Assembly (NCBI RefSeq): GCF_015234515.1
Contig: NZ_JADGMY010000009.1
Coordinates: 1-42,566, forward strand
Length of the DNA stretch: 42,566 nt
Direction: 5' to 3'
From: Cellulomonas sp.
GTDB taxonomy: Bacteria > Actinomycetota > Actinomycetes > Actinomycetales > Cellulomonadaceae
Made by a program: the position numbers and the translations under genes. Under the pieces are notes generated by a model. It made no database searches, was not told the origin of the DNA, and saw nothing but the letters and a program-made list of their open reading frames with translations. Shown here in pieces: positions 8,412 to 15,991 of the stretch (the first letter of the stretch is position 1; every line of letters starts with the position of its first letter).

Positions 8412-9259
8412 CGCTGCGTGCGCTCCCCGATCTCGTCGTCGACGGCCGGCGTGCCGGCCTGCCCGGGCACGGGCGGCGTCGCCGCGTTCCCGAAGACCTC
8501 GCGCTCGACGGCCGCGCGCTCGACCGGCTCGTCGTACCCGGTGTCGCGGCCCTCGACGGTCTCACCGGCCTGCTCCTTGCGGCGCGCGCGCCACAGCTCG
8601 AACGCCACCGGCAGGACCGAGACCCCGACGATGAGGATCAGCAGGGCCTCGATGTTGTTCTTGATGAACGAGAAGTTGCCCAGCCAGTACCCCAGGAGCG
8701 TCACGCCGACGCCCCACAGCAGCGCGCCCACCACGTTGTAGGACACGAAGTGCCGGTAGCTCATCTTGCCGACCCCGGCCGCGACCGGGGCGTAGGTGCG
8801 CACGAACGGCACGAAGCGCGCCACGATGATCGTCCGGCCGCCGTACTTGTCGAAGTACTTGTACGTCTGGTCGATGTACTTCTGCTTGAAGAACCGCGAG
8901 TCGGGGCGGCTGAAGACCTTGGGCCCGAGCTTGCGCCCGATCGCGTAGGCCAGCTGGTCGCCGGCGAACGCCGCCAGGAAGAGCACGCCGCACAGCACCC
9001 AGATGTTGAGCTGCAGGGAGTCCTGCGCCACCAGCGCGCCCGCGGTGAACAGCAGCGAGTCGCCGGGCAGGAACGGGAAGAGCAGCCCCGTCTCGATGAA
9101 CACGATGGCCACGATGCCGATGAGCGCCGCCGTGCCGAACGAGCGGATCAGGTGCTCGGGCTCCAGGAAGTCCGGGCCCAGGGCGGGAAGGGGACCGCCT
9201 GCGAGCAGCGGGAGCGACCCGTCCGTCAGGGCGGCCGAGAGCACCGTCGTCATCAGCAT
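8408..9259 (-). CDS. DedA family membrane protein
   Basis: 283 residues with about 5-6 membrane segments and a charged Glu/Arg-rich cytoplasmic tail of about 60 residues. Family motifs: FIETGLLFPFLPGDSLLFTAGAL (acidic and PGDS positions), GDQLAYAIGRKLG, and RFVPFVRTYAPVAAGVGKM, with the conserved Arg residues. DedA (SNARE-associated/VTT) proteins are linked to lipid scrambling or undecaprenyl-phosphate recycling. ATG 9259 is chosen because TACCCT sits 7 bases upstream; ATG 9253 is possible. Operon with the HAD gene. Confidence 0.9.
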   Translation of the reverse strand: MLMTTVLSAALTDGSLPLLAGGPLPALGPDFLEPEHLIRSFGTAALIGIVAIVFIETGLLFPFLPGDSLLFTAGALVAQDSLQLNIWVLCGVLFLAAFAGDQLAYAIGRKLGPKVFSRPDSRFFKQKYIDQTYKYFDKYGGRTIIVARFVPFVRTYAPVAAGVGKMSYRHFVSYNVVGALLWGVGVTLLGYWLGNFSFIKNNIEALLILIVGVSVLPVAFELWRARRKEQAGETVEGRDTGYDEPVERAAVEREVFGNAATPPVPGQAGTPAVDDEIGERTQR

Positions 9260-9266
9260 GGGGACC

Positions 9267-9272
9267 AGGGTA
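9267..9272 (-). promoter_or_regulatory. Leaderless -10 box of the DedA gene
   Basis: TACCCT on the minus strand, 7 bases before the ATG at 9259, with no Shine-Dalgarno sequence. Confidence 0.6.
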
Positions 9273-9284
9273 CGGCGCACGAGG

Positions 9285-9316
9285 GCCCCCGGGGACAGGT
9301 CGTCGTCCCCGGGGGC
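9285..9316 (-). terminator. Terminator of the kdgK operon
   Basis: Perfect 12-bp arms GCCCCCGGGGAC/GTCCCCGGGGGC with an 8-base loop, starting 6 bases after the frame-restored stop of the SDR at 9322. It separates that operon from the DedA gene. No T-run. Confidence 0.7.
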
Positions 9317-9321
9317 GCCCG

Positions 9322-10073
9322 TCAGCGCAGGTGCCCGCCGCCGTTGAGGTCGAGCACGGCACCCGTCATGAAGCCGGGCTCCGTCGCGAGGTACACGACG
9401 GCCGCCGCGACGTCCTGCGGTGTCCCGGCCGCCCGACGAGCGTGCCGGCGACGGCTGCGCGCTGACCGGCCTCGGGCGTGAACCGCTCGTGGAACGGGGT
9501 GTCGCCGATGAACCCGGGTGCCACGGAGTTGACCGTGATCCGGCGGGGACCGAGCTCCTTGGCGAGTGCGCGCGTGAGCCCGTCGACGCCGGCCTTGGCC
9601 GCCGCGTAGGCGCTCGCGCCCGCACCGCCGCCGTCCTGGCCGGCTGCCGAGGACACCTGCACGACGCGCCCGCCGTCCGGCATGACGTCGAGCACGGCCT
9701 GCGTGACCAGGTACGTGCTGGTGAGGTTGACGTCCACCACCGCGCGCCAGTGGTCGAGCGCGACCTCGGCGAACGGCACGCGGCCGACGATGCCGCCCGC
9801 GTTGTTGACGAGCACGTCGAGGTGACCGCCGAGCGCCCGGGCGGCCGCGGAGACGACCTCGCGCACGGCGGCGGGGTCGGTCGCGTCGAGCTCGTACGCC
9901 ACGGCCGTGCGGCCCATCGCGCGCAGCTCGGCCACGAGGTCCGCGGCGTCGTGCGTGCGGTAGGTCACGGCGACGTCGGCGCCGGCGCGGCCGAGCGCGA
10001 GCGCGACCTGCCGGCCGATGCCCGTGCCGCCGCCCGTGACGAGCGCCGTGCGGCCCTGCAGGGGTCCGGTCAC
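9322..10073 (-). pseudogene. SDR-family oxidoreductase, frameshifted near the C-terminus
   Basis: Reads as a FabG-like SDR: TGGGTGIG, VNNAGG, catalytic Ser in QVSSAAG, YAAAK, then VNSVAPGFIGDTPFHERF. After GTLVGRPG the frame is lost. Restoring one base in the CCC run at 9424-9426 (plus strand) gives TPQDVAAAVVYLATEPGFMTGAVLDLNGGGHLR and a stop at 9322, the standard SDR ending, for about 250 residues. As written, the protein runs to a stop at 9366 with an unrelated tail. It may be a true mutation or a sequencing error in a C-run. GTG start overlaps the kdgK stop by 4 bases, so it is the last gene of the kdgK unit. A keto-deoxy sugar-acid dehydrogenase role is likely from context only. Confidence 0.8.
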
Positions 10074-11173
10074 CTGTCGACCCGCGCGCTGCCGCCCCCG
10101 GCGAGCTTGAGCACCTCGGCCTTGGTCACCATGGTGGTGTCGCCCGGCGTCGTCATGGCCAGCGCGCCGTGCGCCGCGCCGTACTCGACGGCCGTGGCGA
10201 GCGGCTGCTCGTCGAGCAGCCCGTAGACCAGGCCGGACGCGAACGAGTCGCCGCCGCCGACGCGGTCCAGGATCTCCAGGCGCTCGCGGTACGTGGCCTG
10301 CACGACGCCCGTCTCGCGCGACCACGCGAGCGCGCCCCAGTCGTTGCAGCTCGCGGAGTGCACGGTGCGCAGCGTCGTACCGATGACCTTGAAGTTCGGG
10401 TAGGCCGCTGCTGCCGTCTCGATCATCGCGGCGAACGCGTCGACCTCGATGGCGGAGATGTTCTCGTCGACGCCCTCGACCTCGAACCCGAGGGAGGCCG
10501 TGAAGTCCTCCTCGTTGCCGATCATGACGTCCACGTGCTCGGCGATGCGCCGGTTGACCTCCTGCGCCTTCGCCTGGCCGCCGATGGACTTCCACAGCGA
10601 CGGCCGGTAGTTGAGGTCGTAGGAGACGACCGTGCCGTGGCGCTGGGCGGCGGTCACGGCCTCGACGACGACCTCGGCGGTGGTCTCGCTCAGCGCGGCG
10701 TAGATACCGCCGGTGTGCAGCCAGCGCACCCCGAGCTCACCGAACAGGTGGTCCCAGTCGACGTCACCGGGCTTCATCTGCGAGGCCGCGGTCAGCCCGC
10801 GGTCGGAGACGCCGACGGCGCCGCGGACGCCGAAGCCGCGCTCGGTGAAGTTGAGGCCGTTGCGCACGCCGCGGCCGATGCCGTCGTACGGCGCCCACCG
10901 GATGAACGACGTGTCGACGCCGCCGGTGAGGATGAAGTCCTCGACCAGGCGGCCGACCTCGTTGTCCGCGAGGGCGGTGACGACGGCCGCGCGCAGGCCG
11001 AACGCGCGGCGCAGGCCGCGTGCGACGTTGTACTCGCCGCCGCCCTCCCACGCGCGGAACTGGCGGGCGGTGCGGATGCGGCCCTCACCCGGGTCGAGGC
11101 GCAGCATCACCTCACCGAGGGAGACGACGTCGTAGCGGCACTCGGCCGCGGGGCGGATGGACAGGGCGGTCAT
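10070..11173 (-). CDS. kdgK: 2-keto-3-deoxygluconate kinase (PfkB family)
   Basis: 367 residues. Phosphorylates KDG to KDPG with ATP. PfkB signatures are present: VVSLGEVMLRLDPGEGRIRTA and FRAWEGGGEYNVARGLRRAFG near the N-terminus, SYDLNYRPSLW, IGNEED, and the C-terminal GGGDSFASGLVYGLL with the catalytic Asp. The long form with IGGQAKAQEVN and a YPNFKVIGTTLR stretch matches actinobacterial sugar kinases annotated as KdgK. Located between eda and an SDR in one operon, which supports the KDG assignment; another keto-sugar kinase is possible. Confidence 0.83.
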   Translation of the reverse strand: MTALSIRPAAECRYDVVSLGEVMLRLDPGEGRIRTARQFRAWEGGGEYNVARGLRRAFGLRAAVVTALADNEVGRLVEDFILTGGVDTSFIRWAPYDGIGRGVRNGLNFTERGFGVRGAVGVSDRGLTAASQMKPGDVDWDHLFGELGVRWLHTGGIYAALSETTAEVVVEAVTAAQRHGTVVSYDLNYRPSLWKSIGGQAKAQEVNRRIAEHVDVMIGNEEDFTASLGFEVEGVDENISAIEVDAFAAMIETAAAAYPNFKVIGTTLRTVHSASCNDWGALAWSRETGVVQATYRERLEILDRVGGGDSFASGLVYGLLDEQPLATAVEYGAAHGALAMTTPGDTTMVTKAEVLKLAGGGSARVDR

Positions 11174-11208
11174 GGTGGTCCTCGGTCTCGTGGTCGGCGC
11201 GGGTGGGG

Positions 11209-11832
11209 TCAGCGCCGGGTCAGGGCGACGGCCTCGGCGGTGAGGCGCGTGATGCCCGCGAAGTCGCCGGCGCGGACGAGGTCCTTGCTCACCATCCACG
11301 AGCCGCCGACGGCGACGACCGCCGGCACGGCGAGGTACTCGTGGAGGTTGGCGGCGCTCACGCCGCCGGTGGGGACGAAGCGCAGGCCACCGAAGGGCGC
11401 CGCGAGGGCCGCGATGGCCTTGGGGCCGCCCGACGTGCCGGCGGGGAAGAACTTCACGGTGGTGAGCCCCAGCTCGAGCGCGGCCTGGATCTCCGTGGCG
11501 GTGACGGCACCGGGCAGCGCGAGGACGCCGTGCTCCTGGCAGCGCTCGACGACGGCGCGGCTGAGGCCGGGGGAGACGACGTACGAGGCGCCCGCGGCGA
11601 CGGCCTGGTCGACCTGGGCCGGGGTCAGCACGGTGCCGGCGCCGACGAGCATGTCGCCGCGCTCGCTCATCGCGCGGATCGAGTCGGCGGCCGCGGCGGT
11701 GCGGAACGTGACCTCGGCGACCGGCAGCCCGCCCGCGGCGAGCGCGGCGGCGAGCGGTGCGGCGTCGGCGGCGTCGTCGAGCACCACGACCGGGACGAGC
11801 CGGGCGGCGGCGAGCTGGTCCAGGGTGTCCAT
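11209..11832 (-). CDS. eda: 2-keto-3-deoxy-6-phosphogluconate aldolase
   Basis: 207 residues, normal size. Class I aldolase cleaving KDPG to pyruvate and glyceraldehyde-3-phosphate. Glu40 and Arg44 in AEVTFRT and the Schiff-base Lys127 in TTVKFFPA correspond to E. coli Glu45, Arg49 and Lys133. GAGTVLT and FVPTGGV are also family marks. SD GAGGAG lies 7 bases before the ATG. First gene of the minus-strand unit eda-kdgK-SDR, which follows a perfect 18-bp inverted repeat. Confidence 0.93.
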   Translation of the reverse strand: MDTLDQLAAARLVPVVVLDDAADAAPLAAALAAGGLPVAEVTFRTAAAADSIRAMSERGDMLVGAGTVLTPAQVDQAVAAGASYVVSPGLSRAVVERCQEHGVLALPGAVTATEIQAALELGLTTVKFFPAGTSGGPKAIAALAAPFGGLRFVPTGGVSAANLHEYLAVPAVVAVGGSWMVSKDLVRAGDFAGITRLTAEAVALTRR

Positions 11833-11867
11833 CGGGGGATCTCCTCTGTGCGTTGCGCTAGGCGGAA

Positions 11868-11912
11868 CGAGCGTCCCGTTGTGAGGAACACTCTCTCACA
11901 ACGGGACGCTCG
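11868..11912 (-). terminator. Perfect 18-bp inverted repeat between hydroxyacid dehydrogenase and eda
   Basis: Arms CGAGCGTCCCGTTGTGAG/CTCACAACGGGACGCTCG with a 9-base loop. It sits 3 bases after the stop of the hydroxyacid dehydrogenase and 36 bases before eda, both on the minus strand. Termination for the upstream gene is most likely; the AT-richer GTTGTGAG/CTCACAAC core could also be an operator for eda. Confidence 0.65.
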
Positions 11913-11915
11913 GCG

Positions 11916-12929
11916 TCAGCGGGCGTGCCGCTCGTGGTGCAGCGCGGACGGGTCCAGCGCGTGCGCCGGTCGGCGGCCCTGGGCGACGTCGACGATCGCC
12001 TCGAGGGCACTCGTCGCGACCGCGTCGGTGAAGTCCTGCGTCCAGCACAGCGCGTGCGGCGTGACGATGACGTCCGGGTGCGTCAGCAGCGGGTCGTCCG
12101 GCGCGGGCGGCTCCGGCTCGAGCACGTCCAGCCCGGCCCCCGCGATCCGGCCCGCGAGCAGCGCGGACCGCAGCGCGTCGTGGTCGACGAGCCCGCCCCG
12201 GCCGACGTTGACGAGGTAGGACGTGGGTCGCATCGCGGCCAGGAGGTCCGCGTCGACCAGGTGGTACGACGACGGCGTGAGAGCGGCCGTGAGGACGACG
12301 TAGTCCGACTCGGCGGCGAGCTCGGTGAGCGGCACGAGCTGCGCGCCGACGCGCTCGGCGCGCGCCGTGTCGGCGCCCGGGTCGGCGGCGAGCACGCGGA
12401 CCCCGAGGGGCCGGACGAGCTCGGCCAGCTCGCAGCCCACGCCGCCGAGGCCGACGATGCCGACGGTGCGGCCGGCGACGCCCGGTCCCCGGTACAGGCC
12501 GCGGTCGCCCCAGCGCCCCTCGGCCGCCGCCCGGTGGTTCTCGGGCAGCCGGTGGGCGAGCGCCAGCAGGAGGGTCAGCGCGGCGAGGGCCAGCGGCCGG
12601 CGGACGGCGGTCGGGGTGTTCGTCACGACGACACCCTCGGCCGCCACGCCCGGGACGTCGATGCCGTCGTAGCCCGCGCCGTAGCGCGCGAGGTGGCGCA
12701 GGCGGGGAGCCGCGGCCGCGGCCTCCCGCGTCAGTCCGAGGTGGCCCAGGGACAGGACCGCGTCGTAGGGGGCCAGGACGTCCGCCGTGAGCTGGTGCTC
12801 GACGGCCGGCAGGTACTCCCAGGTGAGGCCCGCCGCGGTGAGCCGGTCGAGGCCGAGGTCACCGAACCGGGACGAGCCGTCGGGCAGGAAGCCGTCGGCG
12901 GTGACGCCGACGTGGTACGTGTCGCGCAT
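11916..12929 (-). CDS. D-isomer specific 2-hydroxyacid dehydrogenase
   Basis: 337 residues, NAD(P)H-dependent, cytoplasmic. The dinucleotide-binding motif is VGIVGLGGVGCELAELV, and the catalytic triad is visible: Arg in NVGRGGLVD, Glu in DVLEPEPP and His in VTPHALCW. The LARYGAGYDGIDV stretch is typical of the phosphoglycerate-dehydrogenase-like group. The ATG at 12929 has GGAGGG 4 bases upstream. Divergent from the fuconate dehydratase across an intergenic region with a repeated 14-mer, so both are likely controlled together and the substrate is probably a sugar-derived 2-keto acid. Confidence 0.85.
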   Translation of the reverse strand: MRDTYHVGVTADGFLPDGSSRFGDLGLDRLTAAGLTWEYLPAVEHQLTADVLAPYDAVLSLGHLGLTREAAAAAPRLRHLARYGAGYDGIDVPGVAAEGVVVTNTPTAVRRPLALAALTLLLALAHRLPENHRAAAEGRWGDRGLYRGPGVAGRTVGIVGLGGVGCELAELVRPLGVRVLAADPGADTARAERVGAQLVPLTELAAESDYVVLTAALTPSSYHLVDADLLAAMRPTSYLVNVGRGGLVDHDALRSALLAGRIAGAGLDVLEPEPPAPDDPLLTHPDVIVTPHALCWTQDFTDAVATSALEAIVDVAQGRRPAHALDPSALHHERHAR

Positions 12930-12946
12930 GAAACCCTCCGTAGTCA

Positions 12947-12960
12947 TCTGATGTATCGAG
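12947..12960. promoter_or_regulatory. Candidate operator, copy 1
   Basis: TCTGATGTATCGAG, containing GATnnATC. It overlaps the presumed transcription start of the hydroxyacid dehydrogenase gene. One mismatch from copy 2 at 13023. Confidence 0.5.
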
Positions 12961-12962
12961 CC

Positions 12963-12968
12963 AAACAT
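12963..12968 (-). promoter_or_regulatory. Candidate -10 of the hydroxyacid dehydrogenase gene
   Basis: TATGTT on the minus strand, the most AT-rich hexamer of this intergenic region, 33 bases before the ATG at 12929. Confidence 0.4.
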
Positions 12969-13022
12969 AGCCCTCGCCCTGCACCACCCCTGCGGAGCGG
13001 CGTGCGCGCGGCGCTGCAAAGG

Positions 13023-13036
13023 TCTGATGAATCGAG
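13023..13036. promoter_or_regulatory. Candidate operator, copy 2
   Basis: TCTGATGAATCGAG, just upstream of the TACGGT -10 box of the dehydratase gene, where a bound repressor would block RNA polymerase. Confidence 0.5.
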
Positions 13037-13037
13037 G

Positions 13038-13043
13038 TACGGT
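13038..13043 (+). promoter_or_regulatory. Candidate -10 of fucD
   Basis: TACGGT, about 30 bases before the GTG start at 13073; GAGGAA at 13061-13066 is the ribosome binding site. Confidence 0.5.
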
Positions 13044-13072
13044 GTCCTCACCCCCACCGAGAGGAAGCGCTC

Positions 13073-14395
13073 GTGAAGATCACCGCCGTCGACGTCGAGG
13101 ACGTCCGGTTCCCCACCTCGCTCACCGCTGACGGCTCCGACGCCATGAACAAGGACGGCGACTACTCCGCCGCCTACGTCGTCCTGCGCACCGACGGCAC
13201 CGACGCCGAGGGCGCGCCGCTCGCCGGCTACGGCCTGACGTTCACGACCGGCCGTGGCAACGACATCGTCGGCATCGCCGCGCGCCAGCAGGCGGCGCTG
13301 CTCGTCGGCCGGGACGTCGAGGAGATGGTGGCCGACATGGGCGGCGTCTACCGCGACCTCACCGCGGACGCCCAGATGCGCTGGCTCGGCCCCGAGAAGG
13401 GCGTCGTGCACCTGTCGCTGTCGGCCGTCATGAACGCCGCGTGGGACCTCGCCGGTCGCGTGGCCGGCAAGCCCGTGTGGCGGCTGCTCGCCGACATGAC
13501 GCCCGAGCAGCTCGTCGACGTCGCCGACCTGCGCTACCTCTCCGACGCCCTGACGCGCGACGAGGCGATCGCGCTCCTGCGCGCCCAGGAGGGCGGCAAG
13601 GCCGAGCGCATCGCCGAGCTCGAGCGGACCGGGTACCCCTGCTACACGACGTCCGCGGGCTGGCTCGGGTACAGCGACGAGAAGCTGCGCCGGCTCTGCC
13701 AGGAGGCCGTCGACGAGGGCTACCAGCACATCAAGCTCAAGGTCGGCGCCGACCTCGAGGAGGACGTGCGCCGCTGCGGCATCGCGCGCGACGTCATCGG
13801 GCCCGACCGGGCGCTCATGATCGACGCCAACCAGGTGTGGGACGTCGACCAGGCGATCGAGTGGACCAACGCCCTGGCGCGGTTCGACCTGCTGTGGATC
13901 GAGGAGCCGACGAGCCCGGACGACGTGCTCGGCCACGCCGCGATCCGCCGGGGCGTCGCACCCGTGGGCGTCGCGACGGGCGAGCACGGCCACAACCGCG
14001 TGATGTTCAAGCAGTTCATGCAGGCCGGTGCCATGGACTACTGCCAGCTCGACGCCGGGCGCCTCGCGAGCCTCAACGAGATCGTCGCGGTCCTGCTGCT
14101 CGCCGCGAAGTTCGGCGTGAAGGTGTGCCCGCACGGCGGCGGCGTGGGCCTGTGCGAGATGGTCCAGCACATCTCGATGCTCGACTTCGTCGCGGTCTCG
14201 GGGTCGCGCGAGGGCCGTGTCACCGAGTACGTCGACCACCTGCACGAGCACTTCACCGACCCCTGCGTCGTGCGTGAGGCCGCCTACGTGCTGCCGAGCC
14301 GGCCGGGGTACTCGACGCAGATGCACGAGGCGTCGGTCGCGGAGTTCCGCTTCCCCGACGGCGCGTACTGGGCCGGACGGCTCGCGTCGGCGTGA
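13073..14395 (+). CDS. fucD: L-fuconate dehydratase (enolase superfamily)
   Basis: 440 residues. Expected to convert L-fuconate to 2-keto-3-deoxy-L-fuconate. N-terminal [15 protein letters not shown] and LTFTTGRGN are typical of FucD/ENOSF1. The barrel carries the KxK motif Lys221/Lys223, metal ligands Asp251 (MIDANQ), Glu277 (WIEEP) and Glu304 (TGEH), and the catalytic His354 (CPHGGG). Each is offset by +3 from the residues known in Xanthomonas FucD (Lys220, Asp248, Glu274, Glu301, His351). Specificity could extend to related 6-deoxy or pentonic acids. No fucose isomerase or lactonase is seen nearby. Followed by a hairpin and the gntR gene. Confidence 0.9.
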   Translation: MKITAVDVEDVRFPTSLTADGSDAMNKDGDYSAAYVVLRTDGTDAEGAPLAGYGLTFTTGRGNDIVGIAARQQAALLVGRDVEEMVADMGGVYRDLTADAQMRWLGPEKGVVHLSLSAVMNAAWDLAGRVAGKPVWRLLADMTPEQLVDVADLRYLSDALTRDEAIALLRAQEGGKAERIAELERTGYPCYTTSAGWLGYSDEKLRRLCQEAVDEGYQHIKLKVGADLEEDVRRCGIARDVIGPDRALMIDANQVWDVDQAIEWTNALARFDLLWIEEPTSPDDVLGHAAIRRGVAPVGVATGEHGHNRVMFKQFMQAGAMDYCQLDAGRLASLNEIVAVLLLAAKFGVKVCPHGGGVGLCEMVQHISMLDFVAVSGSREGRVTEYVDHLHEHFTDPCVVREAAYVLPSRPGYSTQMHEASVAEFRFPDGAYWAGRLASA

Positions 14396-14407
14396 GCGAC
14401 CCGACCA

Positions 14408-14443
14408 GGACGGCGGGGGCGGCACCGGCCGCCCCCGCCGTTC
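14408..14443 (+). terminator. Terminator after fucD
   Basis: Perfect 14-bp stem ACGGCGGGGGCGGC/GCCGCCCCCGCCGT with an ACCG loop, plus two outer pairs. It ends 2 bases before the -10 box of gntR, so it insulates the regulator from fucD transcription. Confidence 0.75.
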
Positions 14444-14445
14444 GG

Positions 14446-14451
14446 CATACT
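14446..14451 (+). promoter_or_regulatory. Leaderless -10 box of gntR
   Basis: CATACT, then 6 bases, then the ATG at 14458. No ribosome binding site. This favours 14458 over an upstream GTG at 14392 that would overlap fucD. Confidence 0.6.
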
Positions 14452-14457
14452 CCAGGC

Positions 14458-15216
14458 ATGTCACGCACGGACCGGGTCGTCGACGGCGTCACCGCCATGA
14501 TCCTTGACGGCCGCCTCGGGCCGGGGCAGCGCCTGCCGGTGGAGAAGGACCTCGCGGACGCGCTCGGCGTCTCGCGCGGGTCGTTGCGCGAGGGCATCCG
14601 GGCGCTGGCCGTGCTCGGGGTCGTCGAGACCCGGCAGGGCGACGGCACGTACGTCACGGCGCTCGACCCCGGCAGCCTCGTGGCGCCGCTCGGGCTCGTC
14701 GTCGAGCTGCAGGCCGCAGGGCACGCGCTGCACGTGCACACCGTGCGCCGGCTGCTGGAGACCGAGGTCGCCGGGCTCGCCGCGGCGGGTGCGCGGGCCC
14801 CGGGCGCCGACCTCACGGCGGCACGCGAGGCGCTCGCGCAGGGCGCGGCGGTGCTCGCCCGGGCCGGGTCGGACGACCCCGCGACCTCGGGCGAGGGGGA
14901 GTCCGGTGACGGGGAGCCCGGCGACGTGCTCTGCGACCACGAGGCGCTCCTCGCGGCCGACCTCGCGTTCCACCGCGCCCTCGGGGCGCTCGCCGGCAAC
15001 CCCGTCCTCGCGGCGCTCACCGACGCCATGGGCGGGCGCACGGCCCGGCACCGGCTGTCGCGCGGCGTCACCGAGCCCGGTGCCGAGGCCCGCACGCAGC
15101 GCGAGCACGAGGCGATCCTCGACGCGGTCGCGGCCGGGGACGTCGACCGCGCCCGCGTCCGGATGGCGGCCCACCTGCTCGCGGTCGAGGACTTCCTGCG
15201 CACCGACGCGGGCTGA
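14458..15216 (+). CDS. GntR-family regulator (FadR/FCD type)
   Basis: 252 residues. The N-terminal winged helix-turn-helix (about 5-70) has LPVEKDLADALGVSRGSLREGIRALAVLGVVETRQGDGTYV, a textbook GntR signature. The C-terminal FCD domain holds the usual acidic/His metal positions: DLAFHRALGALAGNPVL and EHEAILDAVAAGDVDRARVRMAAHL. A Gly/Glu/Asp-rich insert lies around residue 145. FCD regulators of this kind sense organic and sugar acids. It lies beside fucD and probably binds the 14-mer repeats at 12947 and 13023. Convergent with the SDR at 15236. Confidence 0.9.
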   Translation: MSRTDRVVDGVTAMILDGRLGPGQRLPVEKDLADALGVSRGSLREGIRALAVLGVVETRQGDGTYVTALDPGSLVAPLGLVVELQAAGHALHVHTVRRLLETEVAGLAAAGARAPGADLTAAREALAQGAAVLARAGSDDPATSGEGESGDGEPGDVLCDHEALLAADLAFHRALGALAGNPVLAALTDAMGGRTARHRLSRGVTEPGAEARTQREHEAILDAVAAGDVDRARVRMAAHLLAVEDFLRTDAG

Positions 15217-15235
15217 GGCGGGCCGCCGGTCGCGC

Positions 15236-15991
15236 TCAGCGCGCGAGCCACCCGCCGTCCACCGCGAGCACCTGGCCGTGCACGTACGCGGCCGCAGGGG
15301 ACGCGAGGAACACGACGACGTTGCCGATGTCCTCGGGACGGCCCCAGCGCCCGGCCGGGATGCGCACCGAGAGCTGCTCGAGGCGCACGGGGTCGGCCAG
15401 CAGGGCCGCGTTCATGTCGGTGTCCATGTAGCCCGGTGCCACCGCGTTGACGTTGACACCCTTGGCCGACCACTCGTTGCACAGCGCCTTGGTGAGCTGC
15501 GCGACCGCGCCCTTGCTCGCCGCGTACGCCGGCACCGTCAGCCCGCCCTGGAACGACAGCAGCGACGCGAGGTTGACGATCTTGCCGTCACCGCGCTCGA
15601 GCATCGGCCGCCCGAAGAGCTGGCAGAGCTGGAACACCGAGCGCAGGTTGACGTCGATGACGCGGTCCCACGCCTCGAGCGGGAAGTCGACGGCGGGGTA
15701 GCGGTCCTGCGTGCCGGCGTTGTTGACGAGGATGTCGACGCGGTGCTCGGCGAGCACGCGCTCCGCCGTGGCGGCGATCGCGTCGCCGTCGCCCAGGTCC
15801 AGCGGCTCGAACGCGAGCCTGCGCCCGAGCGCCGCCGCCTGGTCCGCCAGGTCGGACGGCACGGGGTTGCGCGCGAGCACGACGACGTCCGCGCCGGCCT
15901 CCAGCAGGGCCTGCGTGATGCCGCGGCCCAGGCCGCGGCCGCCGCCGGTGACGACGGCCGTGCGGCCCGTCAGGTCGAAGGGGGTGGTCAT
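15236..15991 (-). CDS. KduD-like SDR, second copy
   Basis: 251 residues. Motifs are TGGGRGLG, VNNAGTQ, the catalytic Ser in NLASLLSFQGG, YAASK and the C-terminal RIPAGRW...VDGGWLAR, the last being characteristic of 2-deoxy-D-gluconate 3-dehydrogenase (KduD). The middle differs from the gene at 18042 (GYMDTDMNAALLADPVRLEQ instead of the KduD-type NTHDLRQD), so substrate may differ. In context it could oxidise 2-keto-3-deoxy-L-fuconate. ATG 15991 overlaps the Zn dehydrogenase stop by 4 bases. Last gene of the kduI operon; the long open frame running upstream to 18271 in this frame is only a GC-rich shadow. Confidence 0.85.
   Translation of the reverse strand: MTTPFDLTGRTAVVTGGGRGLGRGITQALLEAGADVVVLARNPVPSDLADQAAALGRRLAFEPLDLGDGDAIAATAERVLAEHRVDILVNNAGTQDRYPAVDFPLEAWDRVIDVNLRSVFQLCQLFGRPMLERGDGKIVNLASLLSFQGGLTVPAYAASKGAVAQLTKALCNEWSAKGVNVNAVAPGYMDTDMNAALLADPVRLEQLSVRIPAGRWGRPEDIGNVVVFLASPAAAYVHGQVLAVDGGWLAR

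Noticed and set aside
10070..11173. PfkB protein as fructokinase or ribokinase
   Set aside because: Operon with eda and a keto-acid SDR fits a 2-keto-3-deoxygluconate kinase better, and the long form matches KdgK-type proteins.
14392..14457. Longer gntR starting at GTG 14392
   Set aside because: It would overlap fucD and include the fucD terminator; the leaderless box 6 bases before ATG 14458 gives a better start.
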